IMG/VR virus record: IMGVR_UViG_3300043434_000295
Span: 62,001 to 126,000 of that record
DNA length: 64,000 bases
Origin: a virus
Reading direction: 5' to 3' (one strand)
The translations under genes were made by a program, and so were the position numbers. Below are positions 8,773 to 17,770 of the stretch, one piece after another. Each line of letters begins with the position of its first letter. The stretch's first letter is position 1. The notes beneath the pieces are model-generated. The model made no database searches. It saw only the letters and a program-made list of their open reading frames with translations, and was not told the DNA's origin.

Positions 8773-9135
8773 ATGGATATGCCAGAAAGAATTGCAAAAT
8801 TGGAAACACAAGTAGAAGCCATCAAAGAAGATGTCTCCGAATTACGTGGAGACGTAAAAGAAATTCATTCTAGAATTACTACAGGAAATCGCGAAATCTT
8901 AGAAAAGATTGATTCGATGGAAGTAAAATTAGAAGAAAGAATGAAAGTTGGAGCAATTGCTGCAAAGGAACAACATGATGAAATTCAACGTGCTGTTCAA
9001 GCTGACATAAAAGAAGTTACCCAAAGAGTTGACGTTTTAGAACGTTGGCGTTGGATGATTGTCGGTGGCGCTATTGTTTTAGGTTATATTATTGGACATT
9101 TAGAAATTTTTAGCAGTTTATTTGGAATAAAGTAA
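8773..9135 (+). CDS. Coiled-coil protein with C-terminal TM anchor (XhlA-like)
   Basis: 120 residues: long amphipathic coiled coil, then a single C-terminal TM (WMIVGGAIVLGYIIG). The layout resembles hemolysin XhlA-family phage proteins that act with holins. A second ATG lies 6 nt downstream. Last gene before the thyX promoter. Confidence 0.6.
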   Translation: MDMPERIAKLETQVEAIKEDVSELRGDVKEIHSRITTGNREILEKIDSMEVKLEERMKVGAIAAKEQHDEIQRAVQADIKEVTQRVDVLERWRWMIVGGAIVLGYIIGHLEIFSSLFGIK

Positions 9136-9164
9136 TTTACAAGATCTCATGATTGATATATAAT
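9136..9164 (+). promoter_or_regulatory. Promoter for thyX-nrd region
   Basis: -35 TTTACA and -10 TATAAT separated by 17 bp, about 30 bp before the thyX GTG. Weaker match to the AATTCGT spacer block than most family members. Confidence 0.6.
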
Positions 9165-9194
9165 GGTATTAGTGATTACACAATGGAGATCTAA

Positions 9195-9863
9195 GTGCAA
9201 GTTAAATTAATTTCTTATTCAAAACCTTCCCGAGAGCTCGTTAATGACGGGCTCTATGACGTTCAGGAACTCATTGCTTTTTGTGCTAGAGTTTCAAATC
9301 CGTCAAATCAGTTTAATACTGAAACATCAGAAAAGCTTATCAAATACTTGGTAAAGCATCAACATTGGTCTCCTCTAGAAATGGTATCTGCATGTATAGA
9401 GGTTACCACAACACGTGATATTGCTCGTCAAATTCTTCGTCATCGTTCGTTTTCATTTCAAGAATTTTCACAGCGCTATGCTGATCCTACAAAAGATCTA
9501 GACTTTGTTCTCCGTGAGGCTCGTCTACAAGATACTAAAAATAGACAAAATTCTATTGAAACGAGTGATGCAGAATTACAGGCTTGGTGGAATGCTAAAC
9601 AGCAATTCCTTATTCAATACGTTAAAGAGGTATATGCAGATGCTCTCAGAAAAGGTATTGCAAAAGAACAAGCCCGTGCTATTCTACCTGAAGGATTGAC
9701 ATCGTCTCGTATGTATATGAATGGTACTCTACGTTCATGGATTCACTTTATTCAAGTGCGTTCTGGCAATGGTACTCAAAAAGAGCATATGGAAATTGCA
9801 AGAGAAGTAGCAAAAGTTATTGCTGAAATCTTTCCTCTTGCAAATGAATTTGTAACAGAATAA
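9195..9863 (+). CDS. thyX: Flavin-dependent thymidylate synthase
   Basis: GTG start with GGAG 6 nt upstream. 222 residues. RHRSFSFQEFSQRY is the ThyX signature (RHRxxSxxxxSxR). ThyX makes dTMP from dUMP using methylene-tetrahydrofolate, NADPH and FAD. It heads a nucleotide-metabolism run with nrdA, thioredoxin and nrdB. Confidence 0.95.
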   Translation: MQVKLISYSKPSRELVNDGLYDVQELIAFCARVSNPSNQFNTETSEKLIKYLVKHQHWSPLEMVSACIEVTTTRDIARQILRHRSFSFQEFSQRYADPTKDLDFVLREARLQDTKNRQNSIETSDAELQAWWNAKQQFLIQYVKEVYADALRKGIAKEQARAILPEGLTSSRMYMNGTLRSWIHFIQVRSGNGTQKEHMEIAREVAKVIAEIFPLANEFVTE

Positions 9864-9876
9864 AAAGGATAAAAAA

Positions 9877-11673
9877 ATGGAAGATGTCGTTCACGGCATC
9901 AGGGTTGACTATTCTCGTGATAGTCTCTTTGATGAACTCGGTAAGATTAGACTAAAAGAATCGTACATGCGAGACGATGAAACGTCTCCACAGGAAAGGT
10001 TTGCATATGTTAGCAGCAAGTTTGGAAGTAATCCTGATCATGCTCAACGTTTGTATGACTATAGTAGCAAGCACTGGCTTAGCTATTCTACTCCTATTTT
10101 ATCTTTTGGTCGCAGCAAGCGTGGTTTGCCCATTAGCTGCTTTCTCAACTATATTGAAGACACAGCGGAGGGTCTAGTTGATAACCTTAGTGAAACTAAT
10201 TGGCTCAGTATGCTTGGTGGTGGCGTGGGTATCGGCTTTGGTATACGTTCGTCGGATGATAAGAGTACGGGCGTTATGCCACACCTCAAGATCTATGATG
10301 CGTCGTCATTGGCCTATCGTCAAGGCCGTACTCGCCGTGGAAGTTACGCTGCTTACCTCGATATTAGTCATCCTGACATTATTCCTTTCCTAGAAATGCG
10401 CAAGCCTACGGGCGATCAAAATATGCGTACTCTAAACATGCACCATGGAGTTAATATTCCTGATGCATTTATGGAAATTATTGAACGTTGTATGTTAGAT
10501 CCAAATGCTAATGATGATTGGCAACTGATCGATCCAGCAAGTAACGAAGTGCGTGAAGTAGTATCTGCAAAAGAATTATGGATGAAATTGCTTGATTTGC
10601 GTATGCAAACTGGCGAACCATATCTACACTTCATTGATGAATCTAATAGACAACTACCACAATGGTTGAAAGACAAAGGATTGAAAGTTCATCAATCAAA
10701 TCTTTGTTCTGAAATTATTTTGCCAACCAATGAAAAACGTACTGCGGTATGCTGTTTATCATCTCTTAACTTAGAATATTACGATGACTGGAAAGACGAT
10801 AATCTTTTCCTTGCTGATATTGCAGAAATGCTTGACAATGTTCTTCAGTATTTTATTGATCATGCACCTACCGCAATCGAAAGAGCAAAATATTCCGCAA
10901 TGCGCGAGCGATCAATCGGCATCGGTGCGTTGGGTTGGCATGCCATCTTGCAAAAGAAAAACATAGCATTCGAGTCTGCGCTAGCAAAATCTCTTAATAT
11001 TCGTATTTTCAAAGGTGTCCGTGAAAAACTTGATATTGCAAATAAAGCTCTTGGATTGGAAAGAGGCGAAGCGCCTGATGCTAAGGGTACTGGTAATCGT
11101 TTCAGCCATCTTATGGCAATTGCTCCCAATGCTTCATCTTCCATTCTTATGGGCAATACCTCTCCTAGTGTTGAACCTTATCGGGCTAACGCTTATCGCC
11201 AAGACACTTTATCGGGCTCTAAGTTAAATAAAAACAAATTCCTCGATAAAATTATTCAAAAGCATGCTGAAATTCATTCAGAAGGATGGGCTGATGAAGT
11301 ATGGCGTTCGATTATTGCCAATGATGGAAGTGTTCAGCACCTTGAATGGCTCGGCGAACATGAAAAAGAAGTATTTAAGACTTCTATGGAGATTGACATG
11401 CGCTGGCTCATTGAACATGCTGCTGATCGTCAAGAGTATATAGATCAAGCACAGTCTTTAAATTTATTCTTTAGACCAGATTCGCATATTAAATATATCC
11501 ATGCTGTTCATTTCTTAGCATGGAAGAAAAAGTTAAAGACTTTGTATTACTGCCGTTCTGAAAAGATTGGTAAAGCTGATAAAGTTCACAAGAAACTTGA
11601 ACGTGAAATTATTAAAGAAATTGATATAACAGCAGTCGCTCAAGGAAACGATTGCATTGCATGTGAAGGATAA
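9877..11673 (+). CDS. nrdA: Ribonucleoside-diphosphate reductase, large subunit (class I)
   Basis: 598 residues, short for the family (about 750) because the N-terminal ATP-cone is absent, so dATP inhibition is probably lost. Catalytic elements are present: ISCFL (reducible Cys), SNLCSEI (radical Cys with Asn and Glu), AVCCLSS (second redox Cys), LYYC (radical-transfer Tyr pair), and a C-terminal CIAC for re-reduction. Works with NrdB at 12844 and possibly the intervening thioredoxin. Confidence 0.95.
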   Translation: MEDVVHGIRVDYSRDSLFDELGKIRLKESYMRDDETSPQERFAYVSSKFGSNPDHAQRLYDYSSKHWLSYSTPILSFGRSKRGLPISCFLNYIEDTAEGLVDNLSETNWLSMLGGGVGIGFGIRSSDDKSTGVMPHLKIYDASSLAYRQGRTRRGSYAAYLDISHPDIIPFLEMRKPTGDQNMRTLNMHHGVNIPDAFMEIIERCMLDPNANDDWQLIDPASNEVREVVSAKELWMKLLDLRMQTGEPYLHFIDESNRQLPQWLKDKGLKVHQSNLCSEIILPTNEKRTAVCCLSSLNLEYYDDWKDDNLFLADIAEMLDNVLQYFIDHAPTAIERAKYSAMRERSIGIGALGWHAILQKKNIAFESALAKSLNIRIFKGVREKLDIANKALGLERGEAPDAKGTGNRFSHLMAIAPNASSSILMGNTSPSVEPYRANAYRQDTLSGSKLNKNKFLDKIIQKHAEIHSEGWADEVWRSIIANDGSVQHLEWLGEHEKEVFKTSMEIDMRWLIEHAADRQEYIDQAQSLNLFFRPDSHIKYIHAVHFLAWKKKLKTLYYCRSEKIGKADKVHKKLEREIIKEIDITAVAQGNDCIACEG

Positions 11674-11676
11674 AAT

Positions 11677-12306
11677 ATGAATATTAATGTTGGTGTACAC
11701 ACCTTATGGCCTTCTATTATTCTAGAACTTGACTATGGAGTGAGATTGCATAGACAACTCGATGAAACTTTTAATAAAGTTGAATTTGAACCTACGCCAT
11801 CCGAGTGGGGTAGAACTCACAAAGTTTCCAAACGTCAAACTCAATATTGGTCTGATGACGTGATTAGTCAATTTGGTTTAACAGATTTTGAAAAAGAAGT
11901 TGATTCAGTTGTTCGTCAATATGCTGCGATGAACAATATGCAATATACTACATATAAAAGAACTTCGTGGTTTACAGCTTATGACAATGGTGATTATGCG
12001 CATATACATAATCATCAGAGTGCTTCTATTTCTGGATGTTTCTATTATAAAACTACTGGAGAAGATGGTAATATTTTCTTCACAAGTCCTGTTCCAGAAA
12101 TGCGTTCTGCACCAGCCTGGGCGAATATGGGCAATAGACATGTTTTCCAAGTAAAAGAAGGAAAAATGTTAGTTTTCCCTGGTTGGCTAAATCATGGTGT
12201 GATGACAAATGAAACAGACACTCGTAGAATCAGTTTAGCATTTAATGTTGAATTTAATTATTTTGATACAGATGAATCAATTAAACAAGATTCCGATGGA
12301 GAATGA
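11677..12306 (+). CDS. 2OG-Fe(II) oxygenase-like protein
   Basis: 209 residues of the phage 2-oxoglutarate/Fe(II) oxygenase type. HIHNHQSASISGCFYY provides the HxH-type metal ligands, FPGWLNHGV the distal His, and TRRISLAFN the 2OG-binding Arg. Common beside nrd genes in T4-like marine phages. Substrate unknown. Confidence 0.75.
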   Translation: MNINVGVHTLWPSIILELDYGVRLHRQLDETFNKVEFEPTPSEWGRTHKVSKRQTQYWSDDVISQFGLTDFEKEVDSVVRQYAAMNNMQYTTYKRTSWFTAYDNGDYAHIHNHQSASISGCFYYKTTGEDGNIFFTSPVPEMRSAPAWANMGNRHVFQVKEGKMLVFPGWLNHGVMTNETDTRRISLAFNVEFNYFDTDESIKQDSDGE

Positions 12307-12323
12307 AAATAGTAAACAGGAAA

Positions 12324-12387
12324 CGCATAGACCGTATGTTTGGTGGTCTATGCGTATTGTAGAAATGATAACCTGCATTCATATTAT
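12324..12387 (+). promoter_or_regulatory. Hairpin and possible weak promoter
   Basis: A perfect 10-bp stem (CGCATAGACC/GGTCTATGCG, 12324-12354) lacks a T-tract. It is followed by TGTAGA (12358) and TATTAT (12382) with 18-bp spacing, a poor promoter match. Could be an mRNA processing or stability element. Confidence 0.35.
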
Positions 12388-12411
12388 TGCAGGAGTATGG
12401 AGGCACTGGTA

Positions 12412-12606
12412 ATGGACGCATATAACATCTACCATATTATAAAAAGACTTTGGTCTGAATATGTGAATAAAAGTAGCGGAACTTTAATTAAATCACAAGA
12501 TGCAATCAAAGTGTGTGTATGGACTGATGATGGATATCGTGAAGTTGTCAATGTAATCTATAACGAAAAATATAAATTTATTGAATTAGAATTGGATCAA
12601 GAATGA
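12412..12606 (+). CDS. Small hypothetical protein
   Basis: Start chosen at 12412 because GGAGG lies 8 nt upstream; longer in-frame starts have no ribosome site. 64 residues, basic N-terminal helix then beta-rich acidic C-terminus. Overlaps the thioredoxin start. Not recognised. Confidence 0.55.
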   Translation: MDAYNIYHIIKRLWSEYVNKSSGTLIKSQDAIKVCVWTDDGYREVVNVIYNEKYKFIELELDQE

Positions 12607-12851
12607 AAGAAGTATTAAAATTTTCCGCAAGTTGGTGCGGTCCTTGTCAAATGTTATCAATGACATTAAAGGGCATCGAAGACAACACAGTTCCAGTACA
12701 AGAAATTGATATTGATGAACAATTGGATTTGGCTGCACAGTATAACATCAGAAGTGTTCCAACTATGATTATGTTACAAGATGGCGTTGAAGTAAAACGC
12801 GTTTCGGGTGCTTTGCCTGCTAATAAAGTTAAGGAATTTTTAAATGGTTAA
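12603..12851 (+). CDS. Thioredoxin-like protein
   Basis: 82 residues with active site SWCGPC and the cis-Pro loop SVPT. Shorter than bacterial thioredoxin, typical for phage NrdC-type donors. Its place between nrdA and nrdB argues it reduces the phage ribonucleotide reductase. Overlaps nrdB by 8 nt. Confidence 0.9.
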   Translation: MKEVLKFSASWCGPCQMLSMTLKGIEDNTVPVQEIDIDEQLDLAAQYNIRSVPTMIMLQDGVEVKRVSGALPANKVKEFLNG

Positions 12852-13824
12852 GCAAAAATCCAACCTAATGGATGAGCGTAATAGCTTTAAACCATTTAAC
12901 TACCCTTGGGCGTACGATGCTTGGTTAAAACATGAACAAGCACATTGGCTACACACAGAAGTACCAATGGCTGAAGACGTTAAAGACTGGAAGAAGAAAC
13001 TAACTAAGGAAGAAAAAGAATTCCTAACAAACATCTTCCGTTTCTTTACACAAGGTGATATTGACGTAGCTGGTGGATATGTTAGGAACTATCTACCATA
13101 CTTTCCACAACCAGAAGTGCGCATGATGTTAATGGGTTTTGCAGCACGTGAAGCACTACACATAGCTGCGTATTCTCACTTGATTGAGACACTTGGTTTG
13201 CCAGAAACTACTTACAATCAGTTTCTCGAATATCAAGAAATGCGTGACAAACACGATTACGTTCTAGATATTAGTTCTAAGAATGGCACTGTCGAGTCTA
13301 CGGCTACACATATTGCAGTATTCTCTGCTTTCACTGAAGGCATGCAATTATTCTCATCGTTTATCATGTTGCTAAACTTCCCTCGTCATGGTATGATGAA
13401 GGGTATGGGACAGATTGTTACTTGGTCTATTGTTGACGAAACAATGCACGCTGAGAACATGATGCGCCTATTCAAAGAGTACATCAAAGAAAATCCAGAA
13501 ATTTGGAATGATGAATTAAAAGGAAAAATTTATACGATCGCTGAACGAATGGTAGAACTTGAAGATAAGTTTATCGATCTTTGCGGCGAAGCACGTGACT
13601 TGAAGAAAGAAGATGTCAAGACCTACATTCGTTATATCGCAGATCGTCGTCTTATTGGTCTAGGTATGAAAGGTATCTTTAAAGTTAAGAAAAATCCACT
13701 TCCTTGGGTTGAGGAAATGATTAACGCTCCAACACATACTAATTTCTTTGAGAATCGTGCAACAGATTATGCAAAGGGTGCTTTAAGTGGATCGTGGGAT
13801 GACGTTTGGGCTAAGGAGGCATAA
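12844..13824 (+). CDS. nrdB: Ribonucleoside-diphosphate reductase, small subunit
   Basis: 326 residues, ferritin-like R2 fold. Diiron ligands are visible as E/H motifs (AAREALHIAAY; DETMHAENMM). Supplies the radical for NrdA. Its stop overlaps the next ATG. Confidence 0.95.
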   Translation: MVKQKSNLMDERNSFKPFNYPWAYDAWLKHEQAHWLHTEVPMAEDVKDWKKKLTKEEKEFLTNIFRFFTQGDIDVAGGYVRNYLPYFPQPEVRMMLMGFAAREALHIAAYSHLIETLGLPETTYNQFLEYQEMRDKHDYVLDISSKNGTVESTATHIAVFSAFTEGMQLFSSFIMLLNFPRHGMMKGMGQIVTWSIVDETMHAENMMRLFKEYIKENPEIWNDELKGKIYTIAERMVELEDKFIDLCGEARDLKKEDVKTYIRYIADRRLIGLGMKGIFKVKKNPLPWVEEMINAPTHTNFFENRATDYAKGALSGSWDDVWAKEA

Positions 13825-13982
13825 TGGCTGTAAAACATTTCGATTGCGACGGTTGTGGCGCACATGGTAAAATTACATTTAAAACAGACGATGAATTTAG
13901 GACGTCTGATGTGGCGTATTGTCCCTTCTGCGGAAGTGACATTTATGAAGATGAGGAATACGATGACGAAGAAGATCAGTAA
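13824..13982 (+). CDS. Small zinc-ribbon protein
   Basis: 52 residues preceded by AAGGAGG. CDGC and CPFC pairs form a zinc ribbon, and the C-terminus is strongly acidic. Start overlaps the nrdB stop (TAATG). Role unknown. Confidence 0.75.
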   Translation: MAVKHFDCDGCGAHGKITFKTDDEFRTSDVAYCPFCGSDIYEDEEYDDEEDQ

Positions 13983-14316
13983 GGTAATCATCTATTATGA
14001 AGACGGAACTTACGAAGAAATTACGCATAGCGTATCTCGTGTACAGGATGAAAAGGATAAAGGTAATGTTAGCCCAAGTCCTGTAACGCCAGATCTTAGA
14101 CCTGATTATTATATTTTGCGTGATTGGAAAGATCCATACGAACCACCATATACAGTAACATGTGATAATACAAGTAATGTGCCATTAGTATATAACATTG
14201 CATCTTCTACAAGTGATGTTCAAGAATGGCGATTCACTTCTACTGGTAATGCCGGCGTACTGAATAAATATACCATTACATCAACTGGTAATGGTAATGT
14301 GGATTTATCAAAATAA
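13963..14316 (+). CDS. Hypothetical protein
   Basis: Start at 13963 (MTKKISKVIIYYEDG) with GAGG about 7 nt upstream, overlapping the zinc-ribbon gene. 117 residues with a beta-rich, Thr/Ser-rich C-terminal half (TITSTGNGN). Could be a small virion or accessory protein; not recognised. Confidence 0.55.
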   Translation: MTKKISKVIIYYEDGTYEEITHSVSRVQDEKDKGNVSPSPVTPDLRPDYYILRDWKDPYEPPYTVTCDNTSNVPLVYNIASSTSDVQEWRFTSTGNAGVLNKYTITSTGNGNVDLSK

Positions 14317-14692
14317 AGAATTTACTGAAGATCAAATAGACAAATACTTAGGCTTTGTCTATTTGATCACAAATAAGTTAAATGGAAGAAAGTACATAGG
14401 AAAGAAACTCTTTTGGTTCTCTAAGACAAGAACAGTCAAAGGGAAAAAGAAGAAAGAGAAAGTTCTTTCTGACTGGCAACAATATTGGTCTTCATCAGAA
14501 GAACTAAAGAACGACGTCAAATCTCTGGGTGAAGAAAACTTCACTCGAGAGATTCTTTATTTGTGCTCAACAAAGGGCACGATGTCGTATCTAGAACTCC
14601 GCGAACAAATTGATCGTCGTGTTATGGAAACAGATGATTACTATAATGCTTTCGTTGGAGGAAAAATACACAAAAAACATGTTAAGCTATGA
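14297..14692 (+). CDS. GIY-YIG-like endonuclease
   Basis: About 131 residues. GFVYLITNKLNGRKYIGKK is the GIY-YIG core with following Arg/Lys. Phage genes of this type are small homing or repair-type nucleases. An alternative ATG is at 14291. Overlaps both neighbours. Confidence 0.65.
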   Translation: MWIYQNKEFTEDQIDKYLGFVYLITNKLNGRKYIGKKLFWFSKTRTVKGKKKKEKVLSDWQQYWSSSEELKNDVKSLGEENFTREILYLCSTKGTMSYLELREQIDRRVMETDDYYNAFVGGKIHKKHVKL

Positions 14693-15549
14693 TATATTTT
14701 CTATTATTCAACGCTATTGCGCTCTCAATAACTGCAGAATATTATGCTATCATGGGATTGATGGCAATATTTTCGGGATCTCCTATAGCTATTGCTATCA
14801 TGGGAGGTACTTTAGGTCTTTCTAAGATTCTAATAACATCTTGGTTATATAGAAATTGGAAGCAAACTAGTATTTTACTAAAAGTTTACTTTTCAATTGC
14901 GGTATGTATTCTTATGCTTTTAACAAGCATGGGAATATTTGGTTACCTATCTAAAGCTCATTTAGATCAAGGTGTTGTGTCAGGCGATGTAACTGCAGCA
15001 GTTGCACTCATTGACGAAAAAATTAATATACAAAAGGAAAATATAAATGCAGCTCGTAAGACAATTTCTCAACTGGATTCACAAGTTGACGCAGCCCTCA
15101 GTAGGACAACTGACGCCGCCGGAGCCGATCGTTCCACAGCTATTAGAAGAAGTCAAGCCAAAGAACGAGTCAAACTCATCGAAGAAATCTCAACCGCCCA
15201 AAAAGAAATCGCAAAACTCAACGAACAGAGGGCGCCCATCGCAGTCGAACTCCGCAAAGTCGAAGCCGAAGTCGGTCCCATCAAATACATCGCAGCGTTC
15301 ATCTACGAAGACAGCGCCGACCAAAACTCGCTCGAAAAAGCAGTCCGTTGGTTAATCGTACTTATCGTGTTAGTGTTTGATCCATTAGCAGTATTGATGT
15401 TTATTGCCGTGAATCAAACACTCGCTCAACAAAAACCACAAAAAGAAGAAACTATCATAAAAGAAGTGATTGATGCAGTTCCAAACAATGATATGGAATT
15501 TAATTCTGGTATTAGAGTAGATGATCAAATCACTATTGAAAAATGGTGA
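14689..15549 (+). CDS. Membrane coiled-coil protein
   Basis: 286 residues: N-terminal TM segments (to about residue 90), a central coiled coil (LIDEKINIQKENINAARKT onward) and a C-terminal TM (WLIVLIVLVFDPLAVLMFIAV). Conserved in marine T4-like phages; function unknown. Codons from about 15090 to 15350 are much more C-ending than the flanks. Confidence 0.65.
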   Translation: MIYFLLFNAIALSITAEYYAIMGLMAIFSGSPIAIAIMGGTLGLSKILITSWLYRNWKQTSILLKVYFSIAVCILMLLTSMGIFGYLSKAHLDQGVVSGDVTAAVALIDEKINIQKENINAARKTISQLDSQVDAALSRTTDAAGADRSTAIRRSQAKERVKLIEEISTAQKEIAKLNEQRAPIAVELRKVEAEVGPIKYIAAFIYEDSADQNSLEKAVRWLIVLIVLVFDPLAVLMFIAVNQTLAQQKPQKEETIIKEVIDAVPNNDMEFNSGIRVDDQITIEKW

Positions 15550-15555
15550 TTTGAT

Positions 15556-15584
15556 TGTACAAACTTTTGATAGTACAGTATAAT
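15556..15584 (+). promoter_or_regulatory. Promoter
   Basis: TGTACA, 17 bp, TATAAT. First of two tandem promoters ahead of the Toprim gene. Confidence 0.65.
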
Positions 15585-15628
15585 GTATCTTCAGGATACA
15601 AACTATAAAAGAAAACAAAAGTATACAG

Positions 15629-15657
15629 TTCCCAATAAATCCTAGATGTGTTATAAT
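15629..15657 (+). promoter_or_regulatory. Promoter giving leaderless mRNA
   Basis: TTCCCA variant -35, 17 bp, TATAAT, then 6 nt to the ATG at 15664. Initiation would fall on or next to the start codon. Confidence 0.65.
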
Positions 15658-15663
15658 CTAGGT

Positions 15664-16179
15664 ATGAACTTAGTAGAACACCTCAAATCTAGACATCTAG
15701 ACTTAGAATTACACCGGCCAGTCGTCAACGACACCGAAGGTGTAGCTACATTTTATCTCTGGAATCTCTCGGGTCAGTTGGTCGGTTACCAACAATATAG
15801 ACCTCTTGGAGAAAAGAAACCCCAAAACAATCCTAAAGAAGGTAAGTACTTCACTTATCGTAAACAACCTACACTCGCTGTTTGGGGTGTTGAAAGTTTA
15901 AAGTATCCCGGAAGTGTCTTCGTTTGCGAAGGTGTCTTTGACGCATGTCGGCTTACTGAAAAAGGCTGTGCTGCTGTTGCAGTTCTATCTAATAACACTG
16001 GATGGGATTTGCAAAATTGGCTTAGCATGTTGAATCGTCGAGTTGTTGCAGTTTGTGACAATGATGATGCAGGTCGCAAATTAGCTAAGTTTGGTCATGA
16101 AGCAGTCTTCACTTATGAAAAGGATCTAGGAGATTCTAGTGAAGACTATGTCAATTCTTTGGTGTTACATTATGCATAA
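15664..16179 (+). CDS. Toprim-domain protein (primase-like)
   Basis: Start at 15664 directly follows the -10. 171 residues: FVCEGVFDACRL contains the Toprim acidic Glu, VVAVCDNDDAGRKLA the DxD motif. Resembles a stand-alone primase Toprim domain with an N-terminal binding region but no separate catalytic accessory domain visible. Likely nucleic-acid metabolism. Confidence 0.7.
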   Translation: MNLVEHLKSRHLDLELHRPVVNDTEGVATFYLWNLSGQLVGYQQYRPLGEKKPQNNPKEGKYFTYRKQPTLAVWGVESLKYPGSVFVCEGVFDACRLTEKGCAAVAVLSNNTGWDLQNWLSMLNRRVVAVCDNDDAGRKLAKFGHEAVFTYEKDLGDSSEDYVNSLVLHYA

Positions 16180-16348
16180 GAAACTTGATCGTTGTAAAGA
16201 TTGTATGTCGTTTGTTTCTCATAAGAATAAAAAGAATCTAACAGAAGCACAAAAGCGACATGACTATTGGTGTTGTGCTAAAGGAAAGAAAGCAATAGAC
16301 AGTATTGCTCTTTGTATTGTACATGATTTAAAAAGAACTAAGGAATGA
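16172..16348 (+). CDS. Small Cys-rich protein
   Basis: Start at 16172 overlaps the upstream stop. 58 residues with CKDCMSF, WCC and a late Cys that could bind zinc. Not recognised. Confidence 0.5.
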   Translation: MHKKLDRCKDCMSFVSHKNKKNLTEAQKRHDYWCCAKGKKAIDSIALCIVHDLKRTKE

Positions 16349-16349
16349 T

Positions 16350-16640
16350 ATGAGTGGTGGTCATTTTGATTACAAGCAATATCAAATTGAATATATTGCT
16401 GATGAAATAGAGCAATTGATTCTAGACAATTATTCTGAAGAACTCAATGAATGGGGTGATCGGAAAGGTAGATTCTATTCGGAGGAAACTCTTATGGAAT
16501 TTAAAGATGCACTATGTACATTGCGTCAAGCTAAAATTTATGCACAACGTATTGATTGGTTAGTATCCGGTGATGATGGAGAAGATAGTTTCCATCGTCG
16601 CCTTAAAGAAGAATTAGACAAATTATCATGTTCAAAGTAA
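16350..16640 (+). CDS. Conserved phage protein (MSGGHFDY family)
   Basis: 96 residues. MSGGHFDYKQYQIEYIADEIEQLI is a widely seen small phage protein opening. Helical and acidic; function unknown. Confidence 0.7.
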   Translation: MSGGHFDYKQYQIEYIADEIEQLILDNYSEELNEWGDRKGRFYSEETLMEFKDALCTLRQAKIYAQRIDWLVSGDDGEDSFHRRLKEELDKLSCSK

Positions 16641-16825
16641 TAGGTAAAGAAGAAACATTGAAGGTTCTTACTCTTGCTGAAGCAATGAATGTTGCTAAGC
16701 ACATGAATGAATTCGTAAGAATTGTTGGTGAGGACTTTGAAGTCGTTGGTATCTTTGGTGCAGATTCTATTAAAGAAGGAGTTTGTCCAGATGGTATTGA
16801 TTATGATTGGAGAAAGCGTCGATGA
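16628..16825 (+). CDS. Small hypothetical protein
   Basis: 65 residues overlapping the previous gene. Ends CPDGIDYDWRKRR, a tail seen in other small T4-like phage proteins. No known domain. Confidence 0.55.
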   Translation: MFKVIGKEETLKVLTLAEAMNVAKHMNEFVRIVGEDFEVVGIFGADSIKEGVCPDGIDYDWRKRR

Positions 16826-17487
16826 GTTTTACTGAATCAGATAAACTTAAAATCCTTAAGTTAAAATCGGGAATTGCTTCTTATTATAATCTTCAAATGA
16901 AGAAAATTGGAGATCGTCAATTAGAAGCTCTTTTCTTTGAGAATTGCGTTATCAGCGGTGGTATCTCATGTTCAGTGTTTCATGAAACTGCTATTAATGA
17001 TATCGACATCTACGCAAGATCTGCAAAGGCTATGATTCTTATTAAAGATTATATCATTAATTCAAAAAAGAATATTAAGACGTTTGCAACGTATTCAATC
17101 GATCCCGCAACAGGCGACAAACTTGTTACACAAGGCGCAAATCCTGCGATCACAGTTAATGCAGTAACTCTTACAAATGACGTGCAATTTATTTACATGG
17201 ATACGTGGGATAACTGCAAAAGCAAATTTGATTTTATTCACTGTCAACCTCATTATGATTTAGCTACACAGAAGTACTTTATTTCTAAAGCTCAATATGA
17301 CTCTATCAAATCTAAAGAATTAGTAACGACAGGATTAGTTGAAATTAAAGAAAATAGACGTGACAAATATCTAAAACGTGGTTGGAAAGAGCAATTTAAA
17401 TCAGCTGAATTTAAGTCCAATGATATTGGAGAAATTGGAATTATTGCTCAGGAAATTTCACAAATAATCCCATCTGTGATAAAATAA
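16822..17487 (+). CDS. Nucleotidyltransferase-fold protein
   Basis: Start at 16822 supported by GGAG 10 nt upstream. 221 residues; VISGG followed by INDIDIY is the G-G and DxD pattern of the polymerase-beta/nucleotidyltransferase superfamily, and FDFIHCQPHYD recurs in phage members. Substrate unknown. Confidence 0.6.
   Translation: MSFTESDKLKILKLKSGIASYYNLQMKKIGDRQLEALFFENCVISGGISCSVFHETAINDIDIYARSAKAMILIKDYIINSKKNIKTFATYSIDPATGDKLVTQGANPAITVNAVTLTNDVQFIYMDTWDNCKSKFDFIHCQPHYDLATQKYFISKAQYDSIKSKELVTTGLVEIKENRRDKYLKRGWKEQFKSAEFKSNDIGEIGIIAQEISQIIPSVIK
17457..17485 (+). promoter_or_regulatory. Promoter giving leaderless mRNA
   Basis: TTCACA followed by AATAATC, 17 bp, TAAAAT, then 6 nt to ATG 17492. 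Lies inside the end of the preceding gene. Confidence 0.5.
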
Positions 17488-17491
17488 ACCT

Positions 17492-17770
17492 ATGGGAACT
17501 CTTACTGATTATTTTGCAAAGAACGCTTACAAACACACCTATGATATTGGCGATCGTGTTGAAGGCAAGTGGAATGGTATACCATTTGTAGGATCTGTTG
17601 GAAATGATAGGTTTGTTAATGAAGATGATGGACCTGAAGTTACTATTCATCTCGATCTTCCTATTGTCTATAAAAGCAAAGTTCATAATATTTTAGTAGT
17701 TAAGCATAAACAAATTAAACGAAGGAAAGAATATGTCTATCCGGTGGATCGAAAACGCAAGCATGAGTGA
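17492..17770 (+). CDS. Small hypothetical protein
   Basis: 92 residues. GDRVEGKWNGIPFVGSVGND resembles an SH3/KOW-like beta barrel, and the tail is very basic. Overlaps the phosphatase start. Confidence 0.55.
   Translation: MGTLTDYFAKNAYKHTYDIGDRVEGKWNGIPFVGSVGNDRFVNEDDGPEVTIHLDLPIVYKSKVHNILVVKHKQIKRRKEYVYPVDRKRKHE

Noticed and set aside
15047-15355. A 102-codon frame inside the membrane coiled-coil gene
   Set aside because: It follows from the C-rich codon patch in the real frame and has no ribosome site; the parent frame keeps a sensible coiled coil.
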